Positions 1 to 12,759 of a DNA stretch of 64,000 nucleotides are shown here, in pieces. Numbering within the stretch: the first letter of the stretch is position 1; each line of letters begins with the position of its first letter. This DNA comes from Puccinia triticina (lineage: Eukaryota; Basidiomycota; Pucciniomycetes; Pucciniales; Pucciniaceae), in assembly GCF_026914185.1 (NCBI RefSeq), contig NC_070567.1:496001-560000 (forward strand). Reading direction: 5' to 3'. The notes beneath the pieces were generated by a model. The model was not told the origin of the DNA, searched no databases, and saw only the letters and a program-made list of their open reading frames with translations. The translations under genes and the position numbers were made by a program.

Positions 1-720
1 AGAGGCGGTGGTCTTACGGCAACTACTTATAAGGATAAAGCTTTAAATATGCTAATAAGGGATTTTTGATGATTTAAAGGGTTTAATCCAGTGGATTTTA
101 CGTGCTGGGGATGGTGTATAAGGAAAAGTGGCTACAATAGTAGCAGAGGAGAATATTCACGGCAAACTTACAGTTTATGGGCGGTGAATGGTCTGGGGGA
201 TCTTTTCCTGAGGGCCAAATAGGCCTCTATTTATAGAGGGGACTTCAGTGGGCGTAAAAACTAAGTCCTTTTCTCCCTATGGGAGTATCCTGAGGTGTAG
301 CCGTGAACAGGGCTTGGCTGTGGGCAATTTATTTGTATTATAATAGACTAATTTCCCTGACTCTGTCACATGACATATTTATAACCAATTGTCATGTGAA
401 AGAGCTTCAGTAGAAGTCTACATAATACTTTCACAGGGTATTTTTACACAAGTAATATTACTCTTAAATTTACAACAGTTTATTTTTATGTACTTTGTTT
501 AATTTTACTAATTTTTGTATGTAATACTATTTTTGGGCGCTTTCTGGGGCCAATTCTGAATTATACAATTAGTACATGAAGGAATAGGAATAAGGGGTTA
601 CTTTGAGTGGGTGGCCCCCCTTAATTTATGATGAGGAATCTGATTCTGCAATAATAATTTAATAATTATTATTATTTACTAAGTTATTGCAGTCTTTTGG
701 ATACTTGATGTATCTCTAAG
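1..720. other. gene-free AT-rich DNA
   Basis: I see no gene, RNA or complete element here. There is an AT-rich stretch with ATAATAATTT-type runs near 645-680. No reading frame looks coding. Confidence 0.5.
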
Positions 721-727
721 GCTGACA

Positions 728-1000
728 ACTGGTCTATTCCAGTCATTGAGAGGGTGGTGTCCTCTTGATGACTACTACAGACCATTCACCGGGAGGAATC
801 AATCCTCTTTATGACTACAGACCAGTCATTGAGAGGGTGATTTCCTCTTTATGACCAGTCTGTACTGGTCATTGAGAGGTATGTATCCATCACTCTTGGA
901 TGACCGCAATAGACCGGTCATTGAGAGGGATGTGTCCTCTCAACAACCAGAAAGACCTGTCATCAAGAGGGTGGTGCCCTCCAGATGGTTGGTGTTTTGT
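728..1000. repeat. short-word repeat island, CATTGAGAGG type
   Basis: The block GACCRGTCATTGAGAGGG and close variants recur at about 30-60 base spacing (near 742, 822, 867 and 915), alternating with TCCTCT...ATGAC stretches that are nearly its complement. The same word family recurs at 49.5-50.8 kb and 60.4-60.9 kb. No coding potential. It may be a decayed repetitive element with many short internal inverted repeats. Confidence 0.6.
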
Positions 1001-1164
1001 ACCCTGGTCACCTGTGGGCACCCTCCGTGTGCAGATAGTTTATTGGGGGGAGCCAGTGGCGCGCACGGAGGGGGGCCTGACATCAAGTGACGTTAAGCCA
1101 ACCAAAATTCCCATGCACAAAAAGTTTCCCTCTGTGTGCAAAGTAAATCTGTAAAAAAATATAG

Positions 1165-1310
1165 ATAATTAGTAGCAATGTCTCCCAAATAAACCCCTTT
1201 TTAGGAAAAACAATCCCAAAAAAGGGCTAGGCTGACATTTGGAGCTGGTCAAATATTTGGTCCTGGCAATGTATGGGAGTTGTTTTTCCAATCCTAATTC
1301 TTTATTGCTG
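1165..1310. repeat. degenerate copy of the AGGGACTTGG MITE
   Basis: Holds TAGGAAAAACAATCCC on the left, an AAAAAAGGGCTAGG core, and TGTATGGGAGTTGTTTTTCCAAT on the right. This is the same plan as the 348-bp element at 15033-15380, with decayed ends and no visible target duplication. Confidence 0.45.
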
Positions 1311-2060
1311 TATTGATATTCACACCCCTTCATATTTGAAACTTGACAACAAGAAGTAGTATGACTGGGCATGGCCCTTGTTGCATGAGGTGCAAGCCAA
1401 ATCAAATTTCAAAATCTTGAACTTCAATAAAAACAATTCACTTGATGCAATGAAGATTTTGGGGTAAAAAAATACTGAAAAATCCAGAACATGCAGATTT
1501 ATTTCATAGTCAAACCTAGAAAGGATCTGAAAGGTATTGGAGGTTCAGTGATGAAAACAAGGCCACTCCTACCAAAATATTTGATTTGGCTCACACCAGA
1601 ATGCCCTCCTTCCAGTTGGGGTTGCTTTGCGACCAGCCAAATGCCGCACACCCACACAGAGGCTGGGACTTTTGTGTTAATGTAAATCCATGAACCCCCC
1701 TCATCCTGCAATCTACCATACTAGGATCCAGAAAACCACTAGAATCTGACTCCTTCTTCCTCTCCTGAGACTAGACCTCTTAGATTTCTGCCCCATGCCC
1801 AAAAGAGGCCCCATTTCTGTTTTGTTCTTTTTCTTTCCATCAGGTTCCTATAGTCAGCTAGGCCCCTCTTGAGGCCCCTTTTTCCCACATGTATTTGATC
1901 TTTCCCCATATGAAATACAGACTTCACTTAGTTCCAAGCGGCAAGTTAAATCTAACCTAAGCAATTCTGGATTGAGAGAATCCACGATAGATATCTATCT
2001 GATGGAGGATCAGCCTCAGCTATTGAAAATCCCAAATGGGTCCCTGGCCAACCAAGCGGG
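1311..2060. other. no recognisable gene
   Basis: Repeat-like AT-rich DNA. Nothing coding or structured was recognised. Confidence 0.4.
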
Positions 2061-2069
2061 CAACACTCT

Positions 2070-2710
2070 TGTACCTATTTGGTGGTGACAAATTGCTTGC
2101 CCCCAGGAGTAATGAGTTCCTGCTTGCCAAGGACCTCGGCAAGCAATTTTGCACACACTTGGCAAGGATGGATTCCCTTCTGCTTGCCCAGCAGGCTTCC
2201 TCTTGCCCTTGGATGTGGAAATGACACCTGCTTGCCAAGGTCTGGGAATCATCTTGGGCAAGCAGGTACATGTCATACATACACTTGGGGCTTCTTCCGC
2301 TGGCGCATGATTTCAAGAAAGATTCCCCCAAGCATTTAAAAACTGTACTCGCTTGCCAGGGAGGCTTTCCAAACGGGTATACTTTTGTACTTGGACAGAA
2401 TGAATTTTCTTCCATTGCCCCAGATCACTTGTACCTGCTCGTTGAGGAAGATTTCTTGGCAAGCAGGTGCAAGGTGCTTGCGTAGGAGGAATCCTCACGG
2501 GCGAGCGGGGATCCACTTGCCGGGGATGATTCCAAGGAAGATTCCTCCACAGAAAGCAGTCAAAAGACCCGCTTGCCGGAGAGGCCTCCTCGTCAGTGAT
2601 ATCATTGTATGTTCTTGCAGAGAGCAGCTATGTACAAGGTGTGCCCGCTTGCCTGATACATACCCGGCTGTCTCAGGAAACCTTCTCCTAGGCGGGCAGC
2701 CAGCACCACT
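2070..2710. repeat. short-word repeat island, GCTTGCC/GGCAAGC type
   Basis: About a dozen copies of CTGCTTGCC, CCGCTTGCC or their complement GGCAAGCAG occur in roughly 640 bases (for example near 2093, 2122, 2148, 2190, 2229, 2258, 2350, 2458, 2570 and 2647). They lie in both orientations, so many local hairpins are possible. The open frames inside are low-complexity by-products of the repeated word. Confidence 0.6.
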
Positions 2711-2759
2711 GGCATGCTGGTGAGGAATCACACTTGGTTGCTTGGCTCTGAGAGCCAGT

Positions 2760-5700
2760 GTCTATGTGTGGGCCATCCCGGCTTGTTGGCTAGGCACCTT
2801 CAAATGTGTTTTTTTCATACCCCTTTTGGCTGTATGGATTTGAATATTGTTTTTTTCCTACCTAGCAACCAAATTGAGTTGGCATTGCTTAGGCTACATT
2901 CAGGTTTGCGCAGGCACCTAGAGTTAGTCCAACACGGGTTTGAGGCCGGGTGGAGCCATTTCTTTTCTGACACCTCTGTAAACTTAGGTGAAGTCTAAAT
3001 ACTACATAGATGTTGAGATAGTGTATTAGCATCCCTCTAGTATGCTTCTAATCTATACACCCCCAACTTAGCCTACATTGTACATGTATATAGCCAAGTT
3101 GTTTCCTTGTTTGATCCTTCCTCACTGAATGATGATTACACATTGACTCACTGTGCTCGGACTATGTCCCTGACATCTTGTCAATCTCTCACTTGGCTTT
3201 TGTGTCACCTATGCTACCCTCAACAATAGACTCTCCTTCCAACACTATCAAATCCTAACTCAACTAATTCCCTAATGATTAATCAGAGGGGGGAATTGGT
3301 TACGTTAGCATCAAATCTAGGGGGTTAGTTGGCACTAGTCTTACTAGAGAGTAGCTCTTTTTTGTAGAGTGCTGAAAGATGGCAAGAATAAAGACCAGGG
3401 AGGCAGAGAGACAATCACATATGTACCATTACTACCGATGTCTGATCCTTCTTGCCATAGTGACTAGATGGTAGGAGACCGTCATTCACCCTTCTTGTGG
3501 CCTCAAGCGCATGCCAAGCAGACACAAATTTTTCTGACATTTGTTCAATGGGAGTCCATGAAACTCCCTACGATAGGCTCCAACCAAATTCTCCCCGGGG
3601 CATATTTTTCAGAGTAAGGATTTGTTCATTATTGATGCTGCAAGGCGGCCCATCGGCCATGCAGTGGCATGGGGTATGAATGCAGCAAAGAGTATGACTC
3701 ATGAGTGTGACTGCTTAACTCCTTACAGACCAAGCTAGAGTGGTTGGAAAGACCCTTTCTTACAAAATGATGCCTTGGCTTCGAAGTCTATGAAACAAGA
3801 ACTGGTCGATCTGTTCCATTCGTTTTTTTTTTCTTTTGCATTTTTCGCATTTGCTTTCACTCGAAAACATGGCTCGCTCGCTACTCTCGCTAAGGTAGCA
3901 GAGCACGTGTCCACAGTCAAAGGGGGAAGCTGCAGCAAATGCAGTTGCGAATATGCATTTTTTCCTTCACTCGTCGCTAGATGACATACATATGTTTATG
4001 ATAGGCAAGTCCCAAACAGGAATTACCAGCCCTATCTTGGTGCTAGTATGTCTAACTACTCAAGTATGATAAGAGTTTGTTGACAGCCCGAATGACCGGT
4101 ACGGCAGTCCTTGGTATTGAAACAGCTTTATTCTTAGCTCAGGTCTTAAATGACGTTGGTTCTACGAGTACGGCTCGACAGCGGTTTATGTAATTTGAAC
4201 TTCAACATGTCAGAGCTTCGAATCTTTCATCCAAGATGAAACATGCGGGTGCCTGAGGCTACATCCCGGCTCAGAGCGGCTCAGTGTAGCACAGTGTTGC
4301 GCATGTGCCAAGTGACGACACAAGCTTTATGGTATGACGACATGGTATTTTTGGATGATAGAAACATGTGTATTTTATGCATAGACACACTTGTCCTTCG
4401 AATTTCCTGACTTTTTCCCTTTTCACCCTTTTTTTACCGCCAGGGTCAATCTCACTCGCTTCGGACTTCAACGCATAGGGCGTGGTTAGAGGTGGCTACA
4501 CAAACGGCGATCTGACCCATAACTACTGCGAGGGAAGATACATTAACTATCTCCAATCAACCACATAGAGCACAATATATTGGTGGTTTGACGCAATTCC
4601 TTGACGAGATTCAACTCGCAGTGTCATATCTAAATATACACCTTAGCGCTTGGTTTCCATTCAGCTCCATCTTTTGCCTAAATAGCTGATGCGTTGAAAC
4701 GTCTTGGATTCCAACCGTACTCGGTACCAATTGTGTTTGGGTTCGGATCGACCACCTGCCTGAATATTTTCCAAGAAACATCGGGTTTTTCAACCCGAGT
4801 CGAAGGGTTGGTTTACTCGTTTGAACACTTTCTCTTTCTTGACTTTTGAAGATTCCACTGGTAAGAATCAACATATCCTTTGTAAGAACATCATCACTTT
4901 TTCGAGACGAGCTGTACGCTTTGGTAATCTTCCTTAACGGCTGCTCCGGTTTTTTTTTTTTTTTTTTGAACATGGCATTGAAACTTGAATTCCACCCTAG
5001 GATAGATTCATGCCGCATGCGGTTTGATCCCTCTCTCCGTTCAGAAATCATCAAGAAAATACTTGTCCAAGAGAAGATTGAGACACTCCCCGGCTCGCAG
5101 GAGCCCTGGTCCAACAGTTGGTTTAACCAGACCAGGTGCAACCTTGGGCTTTTTTTCGTGCTGGATCACATTGATTATCTACTGTTTGGTCTACTGGATT
5201 GTCACCTACCCCAATGCTTGTTTGCTTTGATCATCATATTTCCCCCTGGGATTACATTCATCTGACTCCGCCCACTGGAAAAAGAGGCTCCCTCTGATTT
5301 TTTTGTCCACATAATCATTCAAGAACCATACTACAAGGTAAGTACTTTTCACTCCACAACACTGCCGGAATACTACGTTGAGCGTCTGCGCCTAACGTCT
5401 GTTTTTGTACCACTTGCAGTCCACCCTCGCCAGCAACGCACAATAGTCCACCCTCTGCAGCAACGCAAGATCATCTGCGGTACTCGTTTTTACCCTGTAC
5501 TGCGAAACCGGGCAAAATTCCGACAGAGCATACATTCAACCGCGTAAGTGACGTGGTAAACATTCAAGTCCTCTCACTCAAAATGTTTTGATGTCTCCTT
5601 TTTCATGCAATTCCTCCTGTTTGTCCGACAATAGTAAGACAAAGAGAAGATTCCCACCCGCGAACCTCTGTGACTCTTGCTAAATTATCTAGTGAGCTTG

Positions 5701-5830
5701 TCGCGTATTCGTCCGGCTTTCTGACTCCTGTTAATTAACCACAGACATAATGATTCTCAAAGGCCTCTTTTCGTCGTGCATAAATTTCGCAGCCGGAAAA
5801 AAACGAGGTTGACCCTCTGATCCGCATCAA
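2760..5830. other. long gene-free stretch
   Basis: About 3 kb without a convincing gene. There is a T-rich tract near 3825-3850 and a run of T at 4951-4967. No transposon ends, tRNA or conserved protein fragment was recognised. Confidence 0.4.
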
Positions 5831-5877
5831 GTTTCGTGAAAAATCTCATCCATCTGGTCGGATTTTCGATTTTCGTA

Positions 5878-6792
5878 ATGGCTTCTATTACACCTTGCAA
5901 AGTCCAAATGTGGAATAAGACCAATCTCACGATTTTTCTGGTCATTACTTGCGGAGTCCTGATCCCTTCGCACATAGCCAGATTTTCAGACGATTCAACT
6001 CCCAAAACAAAACATCATGAAGTGGCCAAGCGATTGGACCCTTCCCACCAACTTGGAGAGAATGATACTTCCAGTGTTTCTTCCGGAAAGTCATCTACAT
6101 ATAATATTCCTAACAATTTGACTGCCGCTGCCAATGCCACCTTACCTCAGCCGCTTCTCGGATCATCAGATCCCAACGGTGGCCTACTCACGGATCCTTC
6201 GCATCCAACTTTTGGCACTATCCCAGTCGGAGTCCCAATTATAAAACCTTCTGATCTCGTCACCAGTGCTCTCTTGACGGCCGCTCCATCTTCAGCAACA
6301 GCGAAAGCCAACTCATCGATGAATTCGGAGAGCTCAAAGAATATGACAAATCAGCCCCAAGGTTATAACCAAACATTGGGACAACAGCCGGTTTTGAGTG
6401 GTAGTATGGTCAGTTGATGATCACCTTAGAAGAGGAGGGCCTCATTTAAAAATGCTTACCATCCAAACCGATTGCTGTTTATGGTTCAGGCGATTTCCTT
6501 GCCCACCCTCACTACTACTTCCATGGTATCTCAAGCCACTCAACCTCCTGTTCCTGCAAACGGAGCCGTGTCACTTAGCAGTCTATCACCCAACACTGTG
6601 CTCGAGGTGGTGACGGCGCCAACACCAACAACCAGTACTGCCTATGTCTATGCAACTAATTCACCTATATCTTCTGACAACGCTTCACCCTCATCTAACT
6701 CTTCCGGTCATTATCTATTGCCATCAGCCATCTATCCTTTGGTTGGCTTTACATTGGCGTTGATCCCAGCTATTCAAATCAATTGTTTATAG
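5878..6792 (+). CDS. Ser/Thr-rich secreted, putatively GPI-anchored protein
   Basis: Two exons, 5878-6408 and 6490-6792, encode about 277 residues. The intron starts GTCAGT and ends TTCAG and joins in phase 0. The N-terminus has a hydrophobic stretch (IFLVITCGVLIP) that looks like a signal peptide; the first ATG is 5878, and a second at 5908 would put that stretch nearer the N-terminus. The middle is rich in Ser, Thr, Asn and Pro with many N-x-S/T sites. The C-terminus is a hydrophobic tail (YPLVGFTLALIPAIQINCL) after a small-residue stretch, the usual form of a GPI-attachment signal. No catalytic domain is visible. It is probably a cell-wall or surface protein; I recognise no named family. 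Codon use and composition look genuine, and the joined frame has no internal stop. Confidence 0.6.
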
Positions 6793-6799
6793 GCTCTGT

Positions 6800-7080
6800 C
6801 AAAAAACCTCTCCTTTGATTAGTGTAGAAAACATATTGCCACATCGAAGATTATGGTTTGTTTGGACGGATGGGTCTGATTATAACTTGCATTTATTTAT
6901 TTATTTATTTGGTTTTATGATGTCATGCTTGAGAGTAGGAAAAAAAATTACATTGTTGGTCTCATCTAACCAGTTACCTTTCCTGCTGGCGCTGAATATA
7001 AAACATCCATACAAATGTTGGGGAAATAATATTTATTACTAATCTATGCCTTGGGTTCCATTAATGTTAATTTTGGAAAT
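6800..7080. other. AT-rich intergenic stretch
   Basis: Downstream of the secreted-protein gene, with TTTATTTATTTATTT near 6892. Nothing else was recognised. Confidence 0.3.
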
Positions 7081-7232
7081 CAATTGGTTTATCTGCATTT
7101 GTTGTGTGAAGTTGACAATTTCAAGGAACTCAACCTGGGTGGCAATTGCATTGGTCCGGGCTAACCATGGGTCAACAAAGGCTTGATTTCAGGTTTAGGC
7201 TTTCTAACTTTAGCCGGCCTAAACCTGAAATT
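7080..7232. repeat. repeat fragment shared with 56.88-57.00 kb
   Basis: The segment with GGTCCGGGCTAACC, GGGTCAACA and a small inverted repeat (GATTTCAGGTTTAGG ... GGCCTAAACCTGAAAT) is the reverse complement, with changes, of 56870-56980. The copia element is inserted directly beside it. Confidence 0.5.
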
Positions 7233-7673
7233 TGTGAGATTTCTCACTTAGGCAAACGGCGCAGCGCTCATAAATTGAGAAAGCGGCCGCGAGCTCACTC
7301 AGCTGCGGAATCTGGTAAGCAAAGCGAACCACTTCCGCAGTACAAAACAGCCGTGTGGCATTGTAAAACTGACACATCAACTTTTGATGTATGCAGGTCC
7401 AATACCAGCAAGCAGCAAAGTTAGGCTTGTGGATAATCCCAAACCTCAGCCACTACAAGAGAGAATATCAGCAAACACCAAAGTTGAGCCGCTGCTTATT
7501 CAAACTCTAAACAGTCAAGATGAAAAGCTAATGCATCATCCAACACAGTCCTAGACAAAGTTGCAAAGGATCAGACCACTCAAACCAAACCCTCTCAAAG
7601 AGAAGTGGACAGAGACAGTGAGAGATAGTGTTCCCCATCGGCAACAGAAACTATTGGCTTACGTGAAATGCAA
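7233..7673 (+). repeat. copia LTR a (3' part deleted)
   Basis: Begins TGTGAGATTTCTCAC and follows the other two LTRs up to GTGAAATGCAA. It then joins directly to TCCTTGCCCTCTA, which in the full element lies near 12606 at the 3' end of the internal region. At diagnostic sites (AGAGAGAATATC, AAAGTTGAGCC, CAGTCAAGATG, CGCAGTACAAA) it agrees with LTR c rather than LTR b. Confidence 0.85.
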
Positions 7674-7825
7674 TCCTTGCCCTCTATTTCAAGACAACAG
7701 AGAACTCCACCAACTTCCTCACCAAACCGAGCGGCAGGAATGTCATTTGAAAATCCCTTGGCACCCTGTCCGTCATCCAGGTACCAGGGCCTGCTTTGCA
7801 TCTTGCAACACAAAGCAAGGGAGGC
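7674..7825 (+). pseudogene. deleted internal-region remnant of the copia element
   Basis: Matches the last ~150 bases of the internal region before the 3' LTR (12606-12759), including the end of the RNase H frame, the untranslated tail and the purine tract. All upstream coding sequence has been deleted. Confidence 0.8.
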
Positions 7826-8627
7826 TGTGAGATTTCTCACTTAGGCAAACGGCGCAGCACTCATAAATTGAGAAAGCGGCCGCAAGCTCACTCAGCTGCG
7901 GAATCTGGTAAGCAAAGCAAACCACTTCCGCAGTCCAAAACAGCCGTGTGGCATTGTAAAACTGACACATCAACTTTTGATGTATGCAGGTCCGATACCA
8001 GCAAGCAGCAAAGTTAGGCTTGTGGATAATCCCAAACCTCAGCCACTACAAGAGAATATCAGCAAACACCAAAGGTGAGCCGCTGCTTATTCAAACTCTA
8101 AACGGTCAAGCTGAAAAGCTAATGCATCATCCAACACAGTCCTAGACAAAGTTGCAAAGGATCAGACCACTCAAACCAAACCCTCTCAAAGAGAAGCGGA
8201 CAGAGACGGTGAGAGATAATGTTACTCATCGGCAACAGAAACTATTGGCTTACGTGAAATGCAACATTGCTTTAGACAACGTCGCATCACTCCTCCGCCA
8301 TTTCGCCGAGAATAAAACCACTGGATCCTAAGGATCAGGAGCGCATTGACAGTAAGGACTTCAAATTGTGCGCTGAGTAGCAGAGGATAAAGGAAATATA
8401 ACTAACTAGCAAAACAATGTTTCTTAGACCGAGGCAGGTCAATCAACAAGATCATTGTTTTGCTCTATTGTTTATTTCTATTTCATCATCATCAGAGAGC
8501 GGCCAATCTCCTGCTCTTAGGTAACTTACCCAAGCTCTTAAATGTTTTGTCTCTTTCTTAAAGTTGTTAGTAGCAAACTGGAGTCTAACATCAAGAAATA
8601 CAAATCTTAGTCTCTTGAATTCTTTCA
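7826..8627 (+). repeat. copia LTR b (802 bp)
   Basis: Complete LTR from TGTGAG to TTCA. It acts as the 5' LTR of the full internal region but differs from LTRs a and c at several shared diagnostic sites, for example GATAATGTTACTC where a and c have GATAGTGTTCCCC. Confidence 0.88.
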
Positions 8628-8727
8628 GATTTACAGTCTTGAAGCTAGAACTTGACCTCTATTTTGACGGACTAGGAGCAGGAAGATCCATAATGAATCA
8701 AGTGATTCCAGCATTGGAGGAAAACTA

Positions 8728-11700
8728 ATGATGAAGGTTCCAAAATTCACCAGAGAGAACTTTGAGATATGGGAAAAGAAAATCCGTATGGCACTCGCCA
8801 AATACAACCTAGAACACTTCATTGATGAACCACCGCTACCCGGCATGACTCGCAGAACCAAAACTAAAGCCCAGAAGGCAGCAAACCTACTATGCACTAA
8901 CCTTACGGACGGTGTCTTCAACACAATTGTCAAGAAAAATAATTCAAAGAATCCCTATGAATTATGGCAAATGTTCAAGTCAGTCTATGTGTCAGACTCT
9001 ATTCCCGCCAGCTATGAAGTCTGGGCAAAGTGGGAAGACACTCAATTCAACAACGATATGGCCGCTTACATTGCCGGAATCAAAGAATGCCTGGCCAAAT
9101 TTGAATCTCTAGCCATGGTTGTCCCCGACTTTGTGATCTGCTGCAGCATTATCAGCCGCATCACCAAGAAAAGACCGTTTTCAATGCAAAGTCTTTTTGG
9201 CAATCTGAACTCTCTCGGGAAACCCAAATTCGTGATCGATTGCTTGCGGGAAGTCGGAAGGTTTGAAAGGTCCAATAAATGGAAGGCTCCAGAAGCTACC
9301 TTGGCTAGTGGATCAACAACAGCTCTGGCCACCAACGCTTCAAACAAGAAGAAAAAACCATACAATCCCGTCTGATGCTATGACAAAAAGCATAACCCTG
9401 CTGCGAACCACTCAGAGCAGGATTGCTGGACACTGCACCCCTTGAAATTGAAAGAAGATATGGACAAGCGCAAAGCCCAGAAAGAGCAAGGAAAATCCTA
9501 TCACACCACAACTCAACCTCGAGACAACCCCCCTGAAGACAATATCATGCCATCATTCAGTTATTTGTTGAACGCTAGCCCCTCTCAACAGCAAACCACT
9601 ATCCTCGACTCAGGCGCCAGCAATCATATGTTGAATGTGCTAGGCTACTTCCAACAGACAAGTCCAGTCAACATTGACATAGTCACCAGGAGAGGATCCA
9701 GTGAACTTGTCGCGACGGCGCGAGGCAACACCACTCTTCCTCTAGCCAACGGAGGCACCCTTACGCTAAAGGACACAATCTACGTACCAAAACTAACGCG
9801 CAACCTAGTCTCCTTTGTGCAGCTAATGAAATCAAAAGCACTTATCCAAGAGGGCGATGAAGGCTTTGCGGTAAAGATTGACAACGGCCAACCCTTTGCA
9901 GTGGACGTCAGCAACAACCTACTGGAGATAAAAGGGGTTCTTGACCCAGAAAATCTGATTTTTGGTCTCTTAATGGTATCGGCTAAGCCTCCTTCAGACT
10001 TTGTCAAATGGCACAACCGCCTTGGCCGCGCAAGCTCAGCCAGGATTGCGGCTTCAGTCTCAGCACCACTGGACCTAACTAAAACTCACTCTTGTGATGC
10101 ATGCATGCAAGGCAAGGCCGTCCGCCTCCCTTGCAAGAGCCATTTCAAGCCCGCAAGTGCACCACTGGAGGTTATACACGCTGACCTCGTTGGACCGATT
10201 TCCCCACCAACCAACGGCAACGCGCAATATTTTCTGACCCTAGTAGACCACTTCACCAGTTAAATCCACTCAGTGATCCTCAAAGAAAAGATTCAAGCAC
10301 TGTTGGCCATAGAGGACTTTTGTCAACTCTTTGAAAAGCAAACCGGCCACGTCATGAAGAAACTAATAACCAATGGCGGAGGCAAATTCTGTAACAAATC
10401 GCTGGGGGAGCTGATGAAGGAGGCCAGAATCCAGCACAATGTAGCACCCCCATATACACCACAGAATGCGCAAACCACACTCTGATTGACATGACGCGCT
10501 GTGTAATCATGCAGTCAAACATGGCTCTGCAATGGTGGGGAGAAGCCGTCCGAATGGCGACAGCAACAACTAAATGTCTGCCATCTCTTTCAAGAAGCAA
10601 GAAAATCCCAGTGGAGCTGCTCTTAAGTCGCACCAAATATGAACTTCTTTCGTCCCTTTGGTTGCCGCGCGTGGGTGGTCAAGCCTAAACAACATTGCAA
10701 AGAAAAATTTGGTCCTATATCATGGGAGGGAGTACTGGTTGGGTATGAGAACGACTAATCGTCGTACAAAATCTGCAGACTAGAGGACAAGCAGGTCTTC
10801 ATGGTGAAACATGCACACTTTGAAGAAAGCACCTTCCAAACCTGCGGTTCCGTTCGGCACAATTCTTTCAACGCTACCTACGACAGGTTGCCAAACTTCT
10901 TGGCCAAGGCAGACCTTCCTTTTGAAGAGGACCAAGACCAGCCCGACACCGGACTCAACTCATCTACCTCAGAGAGCAAGGAAGAAGAACGTGAAATGGG
11001 TGAAATTCACAGCCGGCTGAAGGCACCGGCGCCAGATGTTCAACCGGACTCATTGAACACCACGAGGGAGGAAGACCAACATTCACAACCAGCTAGATTT
11101 ATCATTGGTGGAATAGATGAGCGTAAAATTGTTGAGGGCAAGCGAGAAAGAAAACAGGCCTATACCGTATCTGTATCCATTGAAACAAAGACGTACAAAC
11201 AAGCGATGGCCAGATCTGAGAGTCAGCAGTGGACTGAAGCTGAATCAAAAGAGATTGAGAACATGAAGAAACAAAATGTCTGGATTGTTCGTGTGCGGGT
11301 TGAAAGCAATGACCCGATCCCGGCAACGTGGGCGTACAGGAAAAAGCTCAGCTCAGAAAATCAGGTGATTGAATTCAAAGCGCAAATCTGCGCTCAAGGG
11401 TTCAAGCAGACACACAGCCTAAACTTTGAGGCAAAATACACGCCTACTGGAAAACCAGCGTCTCTGCGCTTTCTTTTATGTTTTGCTATCAATCATGGCT
11501 TGCAAATCCACCAGCTTGATGTTTGAAGCGCTTTTCTAACATGCCCGCTTGAGGACACCGTCACCCTTCTCCCACCACCTGGACTAGATTGTCCACCTAA
11601 CTCAGTGTTAGAACTCAAGAAAGCAATCTATAGTCTTCGTCAAGCCCTGCTGGTGTGGTACAGGAGGTTATCTAACTTCTTGTTCACTCTTGGGTTCAAG

Positions 11701-12684
11701 GCCGCCCTGTCGGATCCGTGTGTCTTCTGGCGTACCACCAACAATGACAAACCGGTTACGTGGATCTTCGCACACGTAGATGACCTTGTGATCATCAGCA
11801 ACAAGCCAGAATTCTTCAAAGCAGAAATGGAAACTGAATTTGAGATAAAGTACATGGGGCAAGTGGAGTTCCTGCTAGGAATGAACCTGGAGCAATTTGC
11901 TGACGACCTGCAAATCAATCAAACACAGTACATCAACAGAAAACTTGCTGAATTTGGCCTCCAAGACCTTCACCCGGCATCATGCCCGCTGAACCCACGC
12001 GAATATCTCAAGAAGGCTACGCAGGATGAGCTCAAGGCATTCAACAACACCGGCATCAGTTATCACGCTATAGTAGGATCACTCAACTACTTAAGCATAC
12101 TCACACGGCCGGACATCGCGTACACTGTGAGCACATTGTCTCAATACTTGGAAAAACCCGGCATCAGGCACTACCATGCAGCCATCCAAGTTTTCCGCTA
12201 CCTGAAGGGAACCAGAGACATTGGCCTCACGTACGTCAAGCAACAACCCTCAGGGGTACGGGCATTTGTTGACTCTAACTGGGGCAACTGCCCAGACACC
12301 AGGAGATCAATTACTGGATTTGTAGTACTGTCAGGAAGTCATCTGGTGAACTGGAAATCATCAGCATTGCTGTCCACCACCGAAGCAGAATACAAGGCTT
12401 TCTCAGACCTCGGACGTGATCTCGCCTGGATAGCAAACTTAGCCAATGAAACTCTTGTCTTTCCTGGACTCAAGGCAATCCAGGTGTACATTGAAAACCG
12501 TGGCGCTCTTGATCTAGCAAAAAGTGAAACGTCACAGAACAGCTTCAGGACAAAGCACATGTCAATACGTCTACATTTTGTGCGGGAGCTCATTGCAATA
12601 GGACTCATCCTTGCCCTCTATGTCAAGACAACAGAGAACTCCACTGACTTCCTCACCGAACCGAGCGGCAGGACTGTCATTTGA
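8728..12684 (+). pseudogene. degenerate copia gag-pol
   Basis: Gag-like 8728-9375 (opening MMKVPKFTRENFEIWEKKI). Then protease with DSGASNHM near 9607, pre-integrase WHNRLGRAS near 10009, integrase start VIHADLVGPI near 10171, reverse transcriptase (AHVDDLVIIS near 11770) and RNase H (STTEAEYKA near 12374), all but one part in the same frame. Lesions: TGA at 9373, TAA at 10261, a shift near 10486 and a return near 10650, TAA near 10756, and TGA at 11524 just after QLDV. The integrase segment reads TNGGGK where an acidic residue is expected (TDNGGE-like). It therefore cannot make an active polyprotein; mobilisation in trans through its LTRs is still conceivable. Confidence 0.9.
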
Positions 12685-12759
12685 AAATCCCTTGGCAGCC
12701 TGTCCGTCATCCAGGTACCAGGGCCTGCTTTGCATCTTGCGACACAAAGCAAGGGAGGC

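Noticed and set aside
2020..2723. Several overlapping open frames over the GCTTGCC island
   Set aside because: All come from the repeated word and its complement; composition is Cys/Leu/Pro-biased in every frame.
4611..5265. Long open frames on both strands around 4.6-5.3 kb
   Set aside because: They cross a T homopolymer (poly-F or poly-K stretch) and have no conserved motif, sensible start or partner exons; the frames on the two strands overlap each other.
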